DNA from: JAQUKH01 sp043809805 | Lineage (GTDB): Bacteria > JACRDZ01 > JAQUKH01 | Direction: 5' to 3' | NCBI GenBank assembly: GCA_043809805.1 | Contig: JBDROR010000243.1 | Span: forward strand, 1-6,216 | Length of the DNA: 6,216 nucleotides | In this document: in pieces, positions 1-5,265 of the stretch | How positions within the stretch are numbered: the stretch's first letter is position 1 | How the letters are laid out: each line of letters begins with the position of its first letter | The notes under the pieces: generated by a model | What the model saw: the letters and a program-made list of their open reading frames with translations, nothing else | What the model was told of the DNA's origin: nothing | Databases searched by the model: none | Made by a program: the position numbers and the translations under genes

Positions 1-57
1 CAAGTGGGGAAAGAGATGTCGCCAAGTCACCAGGGAAGAGTGGAGGGTAAAGTGTCT

Positions 58-105
58 CGTCATTCCCGCCCCCGACTTCTCGAGGGTAAACTCCAGCGGG
101 AATCC
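58..105. repeat. Dispersed palindromic repeat, CGTCATTCCCGC type, expanded copy
   Basis: The sequence opens with CGTCATTCCCGC (58-69) and closes with GCGGGAATCC (96-105). ATTCCCGC (62-69) and GCGGGAAT (96-103) are perfect 8-base inverted arms separated by 26 bases. The same arms recur at 4639-4658 with only a 4-base loop, so this looks like a member of the same family with a longer centre. No credible protein is encoded here. Confidence 0.6.
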
Positions 106-128
106 GGTTATGGGTGTGTCAGGAATAA

Positions 129-219
129 TTGTCATTCCGAGCGGGAGCGAGGAATCTGTCTTCTGAAGAAAGATTTCTCCCTTCGGTCGAAATGACAAAT
201 TGTTCGGTCGAAATGACAA
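129..219. repeat. Dispersed inverted repeat, TTGTCATTCCGA...TCGAAATGACAA type, copy 1
   Basis: The left arm (129-157, starting TTGTCATTCCGAG) and right arm (171-198, ending TTCGGTCGAAATGACAA) form an imperfect palindrome around a short centre. The last 17 bases of the right arm are repeated in tandem at 203-219. A second full-length but rearranged copy lies at 4684-4792 and a decayed right arm at 3836-3864. It ends about 30 bases before the fabD start and fills most of the upstream spacer. It has the architecture of a REP or MITE-like element; no transposase is present. Confidence 0.7.
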
Positions 220-237
220 TTGTTCCGAACGACGAAT

Positions 238-243
238 AGGAGG
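238..243 (+). promoter_or_regulatory. Ribosome binding site that fixes the fabD start
   Basis: AGGAGG at 238-243 lies 7 bases before the TTG at 251. The frame stays open further upstream to a TTG at 200, but that start would add 17 residues encoded by dispersed repeat and has no Shine-Dalgarno site of its own. The 251 start gives the family's usual N-terminus, MKKLAYIFPGQG. Confidence 0.85.
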
Positions 244-250
244 CGGTATT

Positions 251-1237
251 TTGAAGAAATTAGCTTACATCTTCCCAGGCCAGGGTGTGCAAAAGGTTGG
301 GATGGGCAAGGAATTATTCGAGTCCAGCGTAAAGTTAAGAGATTTTTTTAATAAGTCCAATAAAATTCTTGGGTTTGATTTAACCAATTTGATGTTTTAC
401 GGCCCTATTGAGGAATTGTCACAGACTACAAATACCCAGCCGGCAGTTTTTACGGTTAGTATGGCTTATCTTATGTTATTGGAAGAATATGGGATTCACG
501 CGGAAATTTCCGCAGGTCATAGTTTAGGTGAATATTCAGCTTGCGCCGCCGCCGGGATTTTTTCATGGGAGGAAGGTTTGGATTTGGTTAAGAAAAGGGC
601 GGAGCTTATGGGAAATGCCTATCCCTCCGGATATGGGAAAATGGCTGCTGTTTTAGGCGGAGACAGAAATCTTATTAAAGAAGTTTGTGCTGGCGTTAAA
701 AACATAGGGATTGTGGAGGCGGTTAATTATAATGCGCCGGGACAGGTTGTTATTTCAGGTGAAACGAAGGCAGTCGAATACGCCTGTGAGGAATTAAAAA
801 AGAGAGGGATAAAAAGGGTAATATTTCTTAATACAAGCGGGCCATTTCATTCTTCATTAATGGATAAAACTGCCGGGGAATTTTTGGATTATATGGAAAA
901 TATTAAATTTTCATCCCCAAAAATTCCGATAATAAGCAATGTTACGGGAAAGCCTATGTTTGAACCGAACGAGATTAAAAAAATGCTTGCATTACAGATG
1001 AAATCTCCAGTTTTGTGGGATGATTCAATGCGTTATATTTTGAATGCCGGAATAACTGATTTTATTGAGGTTGGTCAGGGAAATGTGTTGCAGGGATTAC
1101 TAAAGAGAATTGACCCAAGGGCAGAAGTTGTTTGTATGGATGAAAAATGGAAGGAACTAATGGATGAAACTCTAAACCCTAAACTCGAAATTCTAAACAA
1201 ATCCAAAACCCAAAACTTAAAACTTGAAACAAGATAG
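251..1237 (+). CDS. fabD: Malonyl-CoA:ACP transacylase (FabD)
   Basis: FabD transfers malonyl from CoA to the ACP phosphopantetheine arm, supplying the extender unit for type II fatty acid synthesis in the cytoplasm. With the TTG start at 251 the protein has 328 residues. Visible landmarks match the family: FPGQGVQ (8-14), the nucleophile elbow GHSLGE (89-94) with Ser91, Arg116 in KKRAELM for the malonyl carboxylate, His200 in GPFHSSLM, Gln249, and VGQGNVLQGL (274-283) near the C-terminus. The catalytic set is complete. The oddity is the C-terminus: residues from about 307 on (TLNPKLEILNKSKTQNLKLE and one more) are encoded by 7-base repeats of the CTCTAAA type that form the left arm of an inverted repeat continuing past the stop codon. 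The fold should be finished by about residue 305, so the tail is probably a repeat-derived extension rather than a functional part. It is first of a co-oriented set, 83 bases before fabG. Confidence 0.97.
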   Translation: MKKLAYIFPGQGVQKVGMGKELFESSVKLRDFFNKSNKILGFDLTNLMFYGPIEELSQTTNTQPAVFTVSMAYLMLLEEYGIHAEISAGHSLGEYSACAAAGIFSWEEGLDLVKKRAELMGNAYPSGYGKMAAVLGGDRNLIKEVCAGVKNIGIVEAVNYNAPGQVVISGETKAVEYACEELKKRGIKRVIFLNTSGPFHSSLMDKTAGEFLDYMENIKFSSPKIPIISNVTGKPMFEPNEIKKMLALQMKSPVLWDDSMRYILNAGITDFIEVGQGNVLQGLLKRIDPRAEVVCMDEKWKELMDETLNPKLEILNKSKTQNLKLETR

Positions 1238-1308
1238 CTTGTATTTTATTTTGGATTTATAATTTTGAGTTTGTTTAGAGTTTAGGATTTAGAGTTTAGA
1301 GTTTAAAA
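1170..1308. repeat. Heptanucleotide inverted repeat spanning the fabD 3' end and fabD-fabG spacer
   Basis: The left side reads as 7-base units from 1170 (CTCTAAA, CCCTAAA, CTCGAAA, TTCTAAA and further A-rich units). The right side has the complementary units TTTAGAG, TTTAGGA, TTTAGAG, TTTAGAG, TTTAAAA at 1274-1308. Bases 1170-1186 match the reverse complement of 1278-1294 at 16 of 17 positions, and 1199-1208 pairs perfectly with 1249-1258. A small inner hairpin (1229-1233 with 1238-1242) has the fabD stop codon at its loop. The fabG Shine-Dalgarno site begins just after the element. Confidence 0.8.
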
Positions 1309-1320
1309 TTAGGAGGATTT

Positions 1321-2061
1321 ATGGAATTAAAGGACAGAGTTTCCATTGTTACCGGAGGCGGGCAGGGGATAGGAAAGGCTATTTCTTTGGGATTGGCGAG
1401 AAATGGAGCTAAGGTTGTTATAGTTGATATTAGTCAGGAAAATGCCGATAGTATGGCCAACGAGATTGAGACATTAGGCGGAAGCGCGTCAGCGTATAAA
1501 ATGGATGTAAGCAATTACCAGGAGGTTTGCGATACGGTCAATAAAATTCTTGACAAGTATGGTAAAATAGATATACTTGTCAACAATGCGGGCATTACCC
1601 GTGACGGCCTTCTTCTCAAGATGAAAGAAGAGGATTGGGACAAGGTTTTGGGTATAAACCTAAAAGGAGTTTTTAACTGTACGAAAGCTGTACTGCGTCC
1701 AATGCTTAAGGAGCGTTGGGGCAGAATTGTGAATATGGCCTCGATTGTGGGGCTTATTGGGAATGCGGGCCAGGCAAATTATTCCGCGAGCAAAGCGGGG
1801 ATGATCGGTTTTACCAAGACTGTAGCCAGAGAAGTAGCCAGCCGGAATATTACTGTAAATGCCATTGCTCCGGGGTTTATTGCCACTGAAATGACTAAAG
1901 TTTTACCGGATGATGTAAAAGAGAATTTGATGAAGCAGATTCCATTAGGCAGGCTTGGCCGGGTAGAAGATGTGGCTGAGATTATTCTTTTTTTAGTTTC
2001 AGAAAAAGCGGGATATATTACAGGGGAAGTTATTCGGGTTGATGGTGGAATGGCAATGTAG
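1321..2061 (+). CDS. fabG: 3-oxoacyl-ACP reductase (FabG), short-chain dehydrogenase
   Basis: FabG reduces 3-oxoacyl-ACP to 3-hydroxyacyl-ACP, the first reduction of each elongation round. The protein has 246 residues, normal for the family, starting at an ATG 4 bases after AGGAGG (1311-1316). Seen motifs are the Rossmann glycine loop TGGGQGIG (11-18), NNAG (88-91), Asn113, the catalytic Ser141 and the YSASK pair Tyr154/Lys158, then PG (184-185) and the C-terminal VDGG (240-243). Asp36 ends the second strand (VIVDIS), and Gln15 stands where E. coli FabG has the arginine of TGASRGIG that helps hold the NADPH 2'-phosphate. By general SDR rules both changes favour NADH, which is an inference. 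Its position between fabD and acpP makes the FabG assignment firm within a very large superfamily. Confidence 0.95.
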   Translation: MELKDRVSIVTGGGQGIGKAISLGLARNGAKVVIVDISQENADSMANEIETLGGSASAYKMDVSNYQEVCDTVNKILDKYGKIDILVNNAGITRDGLLLKMKEEDWDKVLGINLKGVFNCTKAVLRPMLKERWGRIVNMASIVGLIGNAGQANYSASKAGMIGFTKTVAREVASRNITVNAIAPGFIATEMTKVLPDDVKENLMKQIPLGRLGRVEDVAEIILFLVSEKAGYITGEVIRVDGGMAM

Positions 2062-2062
2062 G

Positions 2063-2128
2063 TAGTTGTTAGTTGTTAGTTGTTAGTAGGAAACTGACAA
2101 CCGAAAACTGACAACTGAAAACTAACAA
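2063..2128. repeat. Heptanucleotide inverted repeat in the fabG-acpP spacer
   Basis: The left arm has three tandem TAGTTGT units (2063-2083) followed by TAG. The right arm (about 2091-2128) holds CTGACAAC/CTAACAA units spaced by 14 bases, twice the heptad length. The arms are imperfectly complementary and fill nearly the whole 84-base spacer, stopping just before the acpP Shine-Dalgarno site. The unit is the same as in the spacers at 4942-5003 and 5291-5350. A hairpin in the fabG-acpP mRNA is possible; no T-run follows, so it does not look like an intrinsic terminator. Confidence 0.75.
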
Positions 2129-2145
2129 AAGGAGGTGGATTTTTA

Positions 2146-2379
2146 ATGGCAATTGAAGAAAAAGTGAAAAAGATTGTTGCTGAGCAATTGGGTGTAGATA
2201 TAGCGGAAGTAAAACCAGAATCTTCTTTTGTTGGGAATTTAGGTGCGGATTCATTAGATACAGTTGAGTTAGTTATGGCTTTGGAAGATGAATTTGGTAT
2301 TGAAATACCCGATGAAGAGGCCGAGAAGATAATTACTGTGGGGGATGCAATTAAATATATTGATGCCCATAAGGCTTAG
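2146..2379 (+). CDS. acpP: Acyl carrier protein
   Basis: ACP carries the growing acyl chain on a phosphopantetheine arm and presents it to FabD, FabG and FabF, all encoded alongside. The protein is 77 residues, the standard size, and strongly acidic. The attachment motif GADSLDTVELVMALEDEF begins at residue 33, with Ser36 as the modified serine, followed by the usual helix II acidic face and FGIEIPDEEAEKI (46-58). The start is an ATG preceded by a strong AGGAGGTG (2130-2137), consistent with the high expression expected of ACP. It lies 84 bases after fabG and 172 before fabF. The longer downstream gap, with hairpins and a TATAAT box, would allow acpP mRNA levels to differ from those of fabF. 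Confidence 0.98.
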   Translation: MAIEEKVKKIVAEQLGVDIAEVKPESSFVGNLGADSLDTVELVMALEDEFGIEIPDEEAEKIITVGDAIKYIDAHKA

Positions 2380-2407
2380 GGTTGATATATTCAATTAACA
2401 TGCAGTG

Positions 2408-2468
2408 GGGTATAAGAAATATGGGATGCTTATACCCTATTTGTTTTAAGACATCCTATGGATGTTTT
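2408..2468 (+). terminator. Two hairpins after acpP, possible weak terminator or attenuator
   Basis: GGGTATAAG (2408-2416) pairs perfectly with CTTATACCC (2429-2437), a 9-bp stem with a 12-base loop. It is followed at once by ACATCC (2451-2456) pairing with GGATGT (2460-2465) around a 3-base loop, extendable by about 3 weaker pairs into TTT. Only short, interrupted T-runs follow, so efficient termination is doubtful. Partial termination, or protection of an abundant acpP mRNA 3' end, would also fit. Confidence 0.35.
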
Positions 2469-2520
2469 GATTACACGGATTAAAGAAAGATTACACAGAT
2501 GGAATAAAATCTGTGTAATC
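2469..2520. repeat. GATTACAC(A/G)GAT direct and inverted repeat
   Basis: GATTACACGGAT (2469-2480) is repeated as GATTACACAGAT (2489-2500) with one change. The second copy is perfectly complementary to ATCTGTGTAATC (2509-2520), making a 12-bp stem with an 8-base loop. It sits between acpP and fabF, right before a TATAAT box. It could be a dispersed repeat or an operator-like site; only one copy occurs in this window. Confidence 0.65.
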
Positions 2521-2523
2521 AGG

Positions 2524-2529
2524 TATAAT
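2524..2529 (+). promoter_or_regulatory. Possible -10 box for fabF
   Basis: A perfect TATAAT lies 12 bases before the fabF Shine-Dalgarno site, directly after the 12-bp palindrome. No recognisable -35 hexamer occurs 16-18 bases upstream, where the palindrome's loop lies, and there is no extended -10 TG. If used, the leader would be very short. Chance occurrence in AT-rich DNA is a real alternative. Confidence 0.3.
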
Positions 2530-2551
2530 GAATATTATCCCAGGAGGTTGA

Positions 2552-3817
2552 GTGAAGAAAAGAGTTGTAATAACAGGAGTTGGCGTTGTTTCATCTTTAG
2601 GAAATAACAAGGATGATCTATGGCAAAATTTAGTATCGGGGAAAAGCGGTATTGGCCCCTTGACGAAATTTGACGCGTCCACTTATCCTACAAGGATTGC
2701 GGGTGAAGTTAAGGATTTTGACCCGTCAAAATTTTTGTCAAAAAAGGATATTAGACATATGGTTGAATTTTGCCAATATGGTGTTTATGCGTCATGTTCG
2801 GCAGTGGAAGATGCGGGTATAGATTTATCCAAAGAGGATGTTAATAGGATTGGTGTTGTTATAGGTTCCGGGATTGGCGGTTTGAAGGCTATGGAAGAAG
2901 AGCATAAAGTTTTATTAAATTTAGGAGCCCGCAGGGTAAATCCTTTCATTATCCCTATGATGATTGTCAATATGGTTACCGGTCAAACGGCTATAATACT
3001 CGGTGTTAAAGGCCCAAGCACTACCTTAGCCACAGCTTGCGCCACCGGGACACACGCAATTGGCGATGCCTTTAAAATTATTCAACGGGGTGATGCGGAT
3101 GTAATGATTGCAGGTGGGAGTGAGTCCCCATTAACCCCTCTGGGCGTAGCTGGTTTTTGCGCGGCAAGAAGTTTATCTGTTCGTAATGATGACCCGCAAA
3201 GGGCGAGTCGTCCCTTTGATAATGAGCGCGATGGTTTTGTTATGAGTGAAGGCGCGGGTATTGTTGTTTTAGAAACATTAGAACATGCTGTTAGCCGAAA
3301 TGCCAAAATATATGGAGAGATGATAGGTTATGGAATGAGTTTGGATGCGTATCATATAACCTCGCCTGATTTAACAGGTGATGGCGCGGCAAGAGCTATG
3401 AGTAGTGCGTTATCGGACGCGAATTTGCTCCCCAAAGATATAGATTATATTAACGCTCATGGAACATCGACAAAATTGAATGATAAATGTGAAACATTGG
3501 CAATTAAAAAAGTGTTTGGAGATTATGCAGGTAAACTTTGTATAAGTTCCACAAAATCAATGACTGGGCATCTGTTAGGAGCCGCAGGAGGAATAGAAGG
3601 CGTAATCTGCGCTTTAACATTGGATAAAAAGGTTATTCTTCCGACTATAAATTATGAATCTCCTGATTCGGAATGTGATTTAGATTATGTACCTAATATA
3701 TCCAGGGCAAAAGAGGCAAATGTAATCTTGTCAAATTCTTTTGGTTTCGGCGGACAAAACGGCGTGATTGTAATGAAACGATTTATTCCAACGGTAATTG
3801 GCGCAAATGGCGGTTGA
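2552..3817 (+). CDS. fabF: 3-oxoacyl-ACP synthase II (FabF, KAS II)
   Basis: FabF condenses malonyl-ACP with acyl-ACP, the chain-elongating step. The start is a GTG at 2552, 4 bases after AGGAGG (2542-2547), giving KKRVVITGVGVVSSLG at the N-terminus as expected. The 421 residues are slightly longer than usual because about 8 residues (PTVIGANGG region) follow the usual MKRF end. The full thiolase-fold catalytic set is visible and falls at the same numbers as in E. coli FabF: Cys163 in TACATG, His303 in NAHGTST, Lys335 and His340 in KSMTGHLLGAAGG, plus the GFGGQN loop (398-403). The Cys-His-His triad and full-length TTLATACATGTHAIGDA segment rule out a chain-length-factor-like inactive paralogue and FabH. 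It lies between acpP and rnc, 103 bases before the latter. Confidence 0.97.
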   Translation: MKKRVVITGVGVVSSLGNNKDDLWQNLVSGKSGIGPLTKFDASTYPTRIAGEVKDFDPSKFLSKKDIRHMVEFCQYGVYASCSAVEDAGIDLSKEDVNRIGVVIGSGIGGLKAMEEEHKVLLNLGARRVNPFIIPMMIVNMVTGQTAIILGVKGPSTTLATACATGTHAIGDAFKIIQRGDADVMIAGGSESPLTPLGVAGFCAARSLSVRNDDPQRASRPFDNERDGFVMSEGAGIVVLETLEHAVSRNAKIYGEMIGYGMSLDAYHITSPDLTGDGAARAMSSALSDANLLPKDIDYINAHGTSTKLNDKCETLAIKKVFGDYAGKLCISSTKSMTGHLLGAAGGIEGVICALTLDKKVILPTINYESPDSECDLDYVPNISRAKEANVILSNSFGFGGQNGVIVMKRFIPTVIGANGG

Positions 3818-3835
3818 AAATTAAGTAAGACATTT

Positions 3836-3864
3836 GAAGATTTCTCCATTCGGTCGAAATAACA
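3836..3864. repeat. Decayed right arm of the TCGAAATGACA repeat
   Basis: GAAGATTTCTCC then ATTCGGTCGAAATAACA matches the right arm of the elements at 171-198 and 4765-4792 apart from two substitutions and a 4-base shorter start. No left arm is present, so this is a fragment. It occupies part of the 103-base fabF-rnc spacer; nothing else recognisable is in that spacer. Confidence 0.7.
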
Positions 3865-3920
3865 GGTAGTCGGTTTGTAATATTAACAAGTTACGGAGCT
3901 TTTTAGGCGGGGAGCTTAAT

Positions 3921-4616
3921 ATGAGTTTGGAAAAAAAACGGATAGAAGAATTAGAAGACTTTGCAAAAAAATTAAAAATTAAAGTGAATAATTTGCATAT
4001 TTTTAATCAGGCATTAGTGCATAGTTCTTATGCCCATGAACAAAAAGATAGTATTGAATGTAATGAAAAATTAGAATTTTTAGGGGATGCGGTTTTAAGC
4101 CTGGTTACAAGTGAATATCTTTATCAAAAATTCCCTAAGGCAAATGAAGGAAGTCTTTCCAAACTTAGGGCGAGGATTGTTAGCGAGCCTGTTCTGTCTA
4201 AGAATGCGAGTCAGTTGGTTGTTGGCCGGTATTTGCTTTTGGGGCGAGGTGAAGAAGCTACCGGAGGCAGGGACAGAGATTCTATTTTAGCCAATACGTT
4301 TGAGGCTATTATCGGGGCGATATATTTGGATTCAGGATTAGGAGAGGCATACAAATTTATAATTGAACATATGGAAAATGAAATGAATACCTGCAATATT
4401 GTTGATTATAAAAGCCAGTTACAGGAATGGACGCAAGTTAAGCTTAAAAAAATTCCTATTTATCGGGTTATTGATGAAATTGGGCCTGAGCATGAAAAGA
4501 TTTTTGATATAGAGTTATCGATTGATAATGTTATTTATGGAAGGGGACAGGGAAAGAGTAAGAAACAGGCCGAGCAATTGGCCGCGCAAATGGCATTGGT
4601 GAAACTGGAGAAGTAA
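3921..4616 (+). CDS. rnc: Ribonuclease III
   Basis: RNase III cuts double-stranded RNA, chiefly the rRNA precursor stems and structured mRNA leaders. The protein is 231 residues, normal length, with the ATG 6 bases after GGGGAG (3909-3914). The endonuclease domain (about 5-155) carries the signature NEKLEFLGDAV (48-58), giving Glu49, Glu52 and Asp56, then Glu76 in NEGSLSKLRA and Glu128 in ANTFEAIIGAIYLD. The metal-site position equivalent to E. coli Asp114 is Asn125, a common natural variant, while the essential Glu128 (E. coli Glu117) is kept. The double-stranded RNA-binding domain (about 162-231) shows DYKSQLQEW, GPEHEKIF (188-195) and GKSKKQAEQLAA (211-222). Placement after fabF is the common acpP-fabF-rnc order. 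Downstream RNA is unusually rich in hairpins that could be its substrates, which is speculation. Confidence 0.97.
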   Translation: MSLEKKRIEELEDFAKKLKIKVNNLHIFNQALVHSSYAHEQKDSIECNEKLEFLGDAVLSLVTSEYLYQKFPKANEGSLSKLRARIVSEPVLSKNASQLVVGRYLLLGRGEEATGGRDRDSILANTFEAIIGAIYLDSGLGEAYKFIIEHMENEMNTCNIVDYKSQLQEWTQVKLKKIPIYRVIDEIGPEHEKIFDIELSIDNVIYGRGQGKSKKQAEQLAAQMALVKLEK

Positions 4617-4634
4617 GTGGAGAGAGGAGAGACC

Positions 4635-4662
4635 CGTCATTCCCGCGAATGCGGGAATCCAG
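4635..4662. repeat. CGTCATTCCCGC...GCGGGAATCC palindrome, compact copy
   Basis: ATTCCCGC (4639-4646) and GCGGGAAT (4651-4658) are perfect 8-base inverted arms around GAAT. The 20-base core fits the pattern ATTCCC-N8-GGGAAT, the same pattern as the neisserial dRS3 repeat; similar pattern does not prove relationship. A related expanded copy lies at 58-105. It begins 18 bases after the rnc stop and lacks a T-run. Confidence 0.7.
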
Positions 4663-4683
4663 TTGTGGGGATGTGTTGTGGGG

Positions 4684-4792
4684 TTGTCATTCCGAACTGT
4701 AGGGGCGACCCGATGGGTCGCCCGAAATGGGAGGGCGAGGCACCGCCTCGCCCCTACGAAGAAAGATTTCTCCCTTCGGTCGAAATGACAAT
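4684..4792. repeat. TTGTCATTCCGA...TCGAAATGACAA element, copy 2, with a different palindrome in its centre
   Basis: The left end TTGTCATTCCG (4684-4694) is complementary to the right end CGAAATGACAA (4781-4791) at 10 of 11 positions. The right arm from GAAGAAAGATTTC (4758) matches copy 1 (165-198) exactly. Between them the remaining left arm and centre of copy 1 are replaced by a GC-rich palindrome at 4699-4757, so this copy is a chimera of two repeat families. Confidence 0.75.
4699..4757. repeat. GC-rich double-hairpin palindrome (GTAGGGGCGA type)
   Basis: Three perfect stems nest in 59 bases. The outer stem is GTAGGGGCGA (4699-4708) with TCGCCCCTAC (4748-4757). Inner stem one is GGGCGACCC (4703-4711) with GGGTCGCCC (4715-4723), loop GAT. 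Inner stem two is GGGCGAGGC (4733-4741) with GCCTCGCCC (4745-4753), loop ACC. The outer stem overlaps both inner ones, so the RNA or single-stranded DNA could switch between one long and two short hairpins. The GC content contrasts sharply with neighbouring genes. Confidence 0.8.
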
Positions 4793-4840
4793 TATTGCGA
4801 CTGACTAATAACGAACGACGATATACGAGCGACGAATTAT

Positions 4841-4916
4841 GCGGGAATAGCTCAGTTGGTAGAGCGCTACCTTGCCAAGGTAGATGTCGCGGGTTCGAAT
4901 CCCGTTTCCCGCTCCA
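4841..4916 (+). tRNA. tRNA-Gly (GCC)
   Basis: A 76-base cloverleaf with encoded CCA. Acceptor GCGGGAA (4841-4847) pairs with TTCCCGC (4906-4912), discriminator T, CCA at 4914-4916. The D arm has TAGCTCAGTTGGTAGAGC. Anticodon stem CTACC/GGTAG encloses TTGCCAA with anticodon GCC at 4874-4876. The T arm carries GTTCGAAT. First of four tRNA genes on the same strand. Confidence 0.98.
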
Positions 4917-4943
4917 TAAAATTTTCACAAGGTGAAAATTTTA
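4917..4943 (+). repeat. Perfect 12-bp hairpin abutting the tRNA-Gly CCA end
   Basis: TAAAATTTTCAC (4917-4928) and GTGAAAATTTTA (4932-4943) are perfectly complementary around a 3-base loop (AAG). The stem begins on the first base after CCA. Hairpins of the same geometry but different sequence follow the next two tRNAs. It ends in TTTT, so some terminator activity or a role as a 3'-processing stop is possible. Confidence 0.85.
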
Positions 4944-5008
4944 GTTGTCAGTTGTCAGTTGTTAGTTGTTAGTGGGAATCTGAAAACTGACGACTGACAA
5001 CTATTTTT
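4942..5008 (+). repeat. Heptanucleotide inverted repeat in tRNA spacer 1, terminator-like end
   Basis: The left arm consists of 7-base units TAGTTGT, CAGTTGT, CAGTTGT, TAGTTGT from 4942. Bases 4942-4958 match the reverse complement of 4987-5003 at 16 of 17 positions, with a 28-base loop. Five T residues (5004-5008) follow the stem directly and end one base before the next tRNA, a rho-independent-terminator-like layout, although the stem is not GC-rich. Confidence 0.75.
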
Positions 5009-5009
5009 C

Positions 5010-5086
5010 GTGCCTGTAGCTCAGTTGGATAGAGCGACGGCCTCCGAAGCCGTAGGCCGGTGGTTCGACTCCACTCAGGCACACCA
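5010..5086 (+). tRNA. tRNA-Arg (CCG)
   Basis: A 77-base cloverleaf with encoded CCA (5084-5086). Acceptor GTGCCTG (5010-5016) pairs with CAGGCAC (5076-5082), discriminator A. Anticodon stem ACGGC/GCCGT encloses CTCCGAA with anticodon CCG at 5044-5046, reading CGG codons. T arm GGTGG/CCACT with GTTCGAC is intact. Confidence 0.98.
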
Positions 5087-5111
5087 GAAATTTTTGCGTA
5101 GCAAAAATTTC
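5087..5111 (+). repeat. Perfect 11-bp hairpin abutting the tRNA-Arg(CCG) CCA end
   Basis: GAAATTTTTGC (5087-5097) and GCAAAAATTTC (5101-5111) pair perfectly around loop GTA. The stem begins on the base right after CCA, as after tRNA-Gly. Sequence differs from the other two hairpins, while stem and loop lengths are conserved. Confidence 0.85.
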
Positions 5112-5183
5112 AGTCGTTAGTCGTTAGTCGTTAGTTAATAGATGGTATTTTACTAACGACTATTCACTATCGACTAACGACTA
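5112..5183. repeat. Heptanucleotide inverted repeat in tRNA spacer 2, AGTCGTT units
   Basis: Three tandem AGTCGTT units begin at 5112. AGTCGTTAGTCG (5112-5123) pairs perfectly with CGACTAACGACT (5171-5182), and TAGTCGTTAGT (5125-5135) pairs perfectly with ACTAACGACTA (5152-5162). The unit carries C where the neighbouring spacers have T, and the change is matched on the opposite arm. It ends 6 bases before the next tRNA. Confidence 0.8.
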
Positions 5184-5188
5184 ATTTC

Positions 5189-5265
5189 GCGCCTGTAGCT
5201 CAATTGGATAGAGCAACGGATTTCTAATCCGTAGGTTGGAGGTTCGATTCTTCCCGGGCGCACCA
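5189..5265 (+). tRNA. tRNA-Arg (TCT)
   Basis: A 77-base cloverleaf with encoded CCA (5263-5265). Acceptor GCGCCTG (5189-5195) pairs with CGGGCGC (5255-5261) with one T:G wobble, discriminator A. Anticodon stem ACGGA/TCCGT encloses TTTCTAA with anticodon TCT at 5223-5225, reading AGA (and AGG by wobble). T arm GGAGG/CTTCC contains one G:T pair. Confidence 0.98.

Noticed and set aside
3..50. Possible tail of an upstream gene ending TAA at 48-50
   Set aside because: A 15-codon open stretch (SGERDVAKSPGKSGG) at the window edge is too short and matches no expected neighbour such as fabH or plsX that I can recognise.
4..195. Open frame of 63 codons before fabD
   Set aside because: It runs through two palindromic repeats, has no Shine-Dalgarno site and no recognisable protein character.
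200..250. Upstream TTG start for fabD
   Set aside because: It would add 17 residues encoded by the dispersed repeat; the TTG at 251 has AGGAGG at proper distance and the family N-terminus.
1258..1263. TATAAT as a fabG promoter
   Set aside because: It falls inside the AT-rich heptad element, with no -35 hexamer at 16-18 bases; likely chance.
4293..4295. Asn125 in RNase III as a lost catalytic residue
   Set aside because: Asn at the Asp114-equivalent site is frequent in active bacterial RNase III; the essential Glu128 is retained.
4617..4808. Plus-strand frame of 63 codons after rnc
   Set aside because: It consists entirely of translated palindromic repeats and lacks a ribosome binding site.
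4785..4811. ATGACA / TAATAA as a promoter for the tRNA array
   Set aside because: The spacing is 15 bases, the -10 is a poor match and the -35 is the end of a dispersed repeat; too weak to list.
4515..4928. Minus-strand frame of 137 codons
   Set aside because: It overlaps rnc, repeats and the tRNA-Gly gene in antisense; the apparent peptide is reverse-strand tRNA and repeat sequence.
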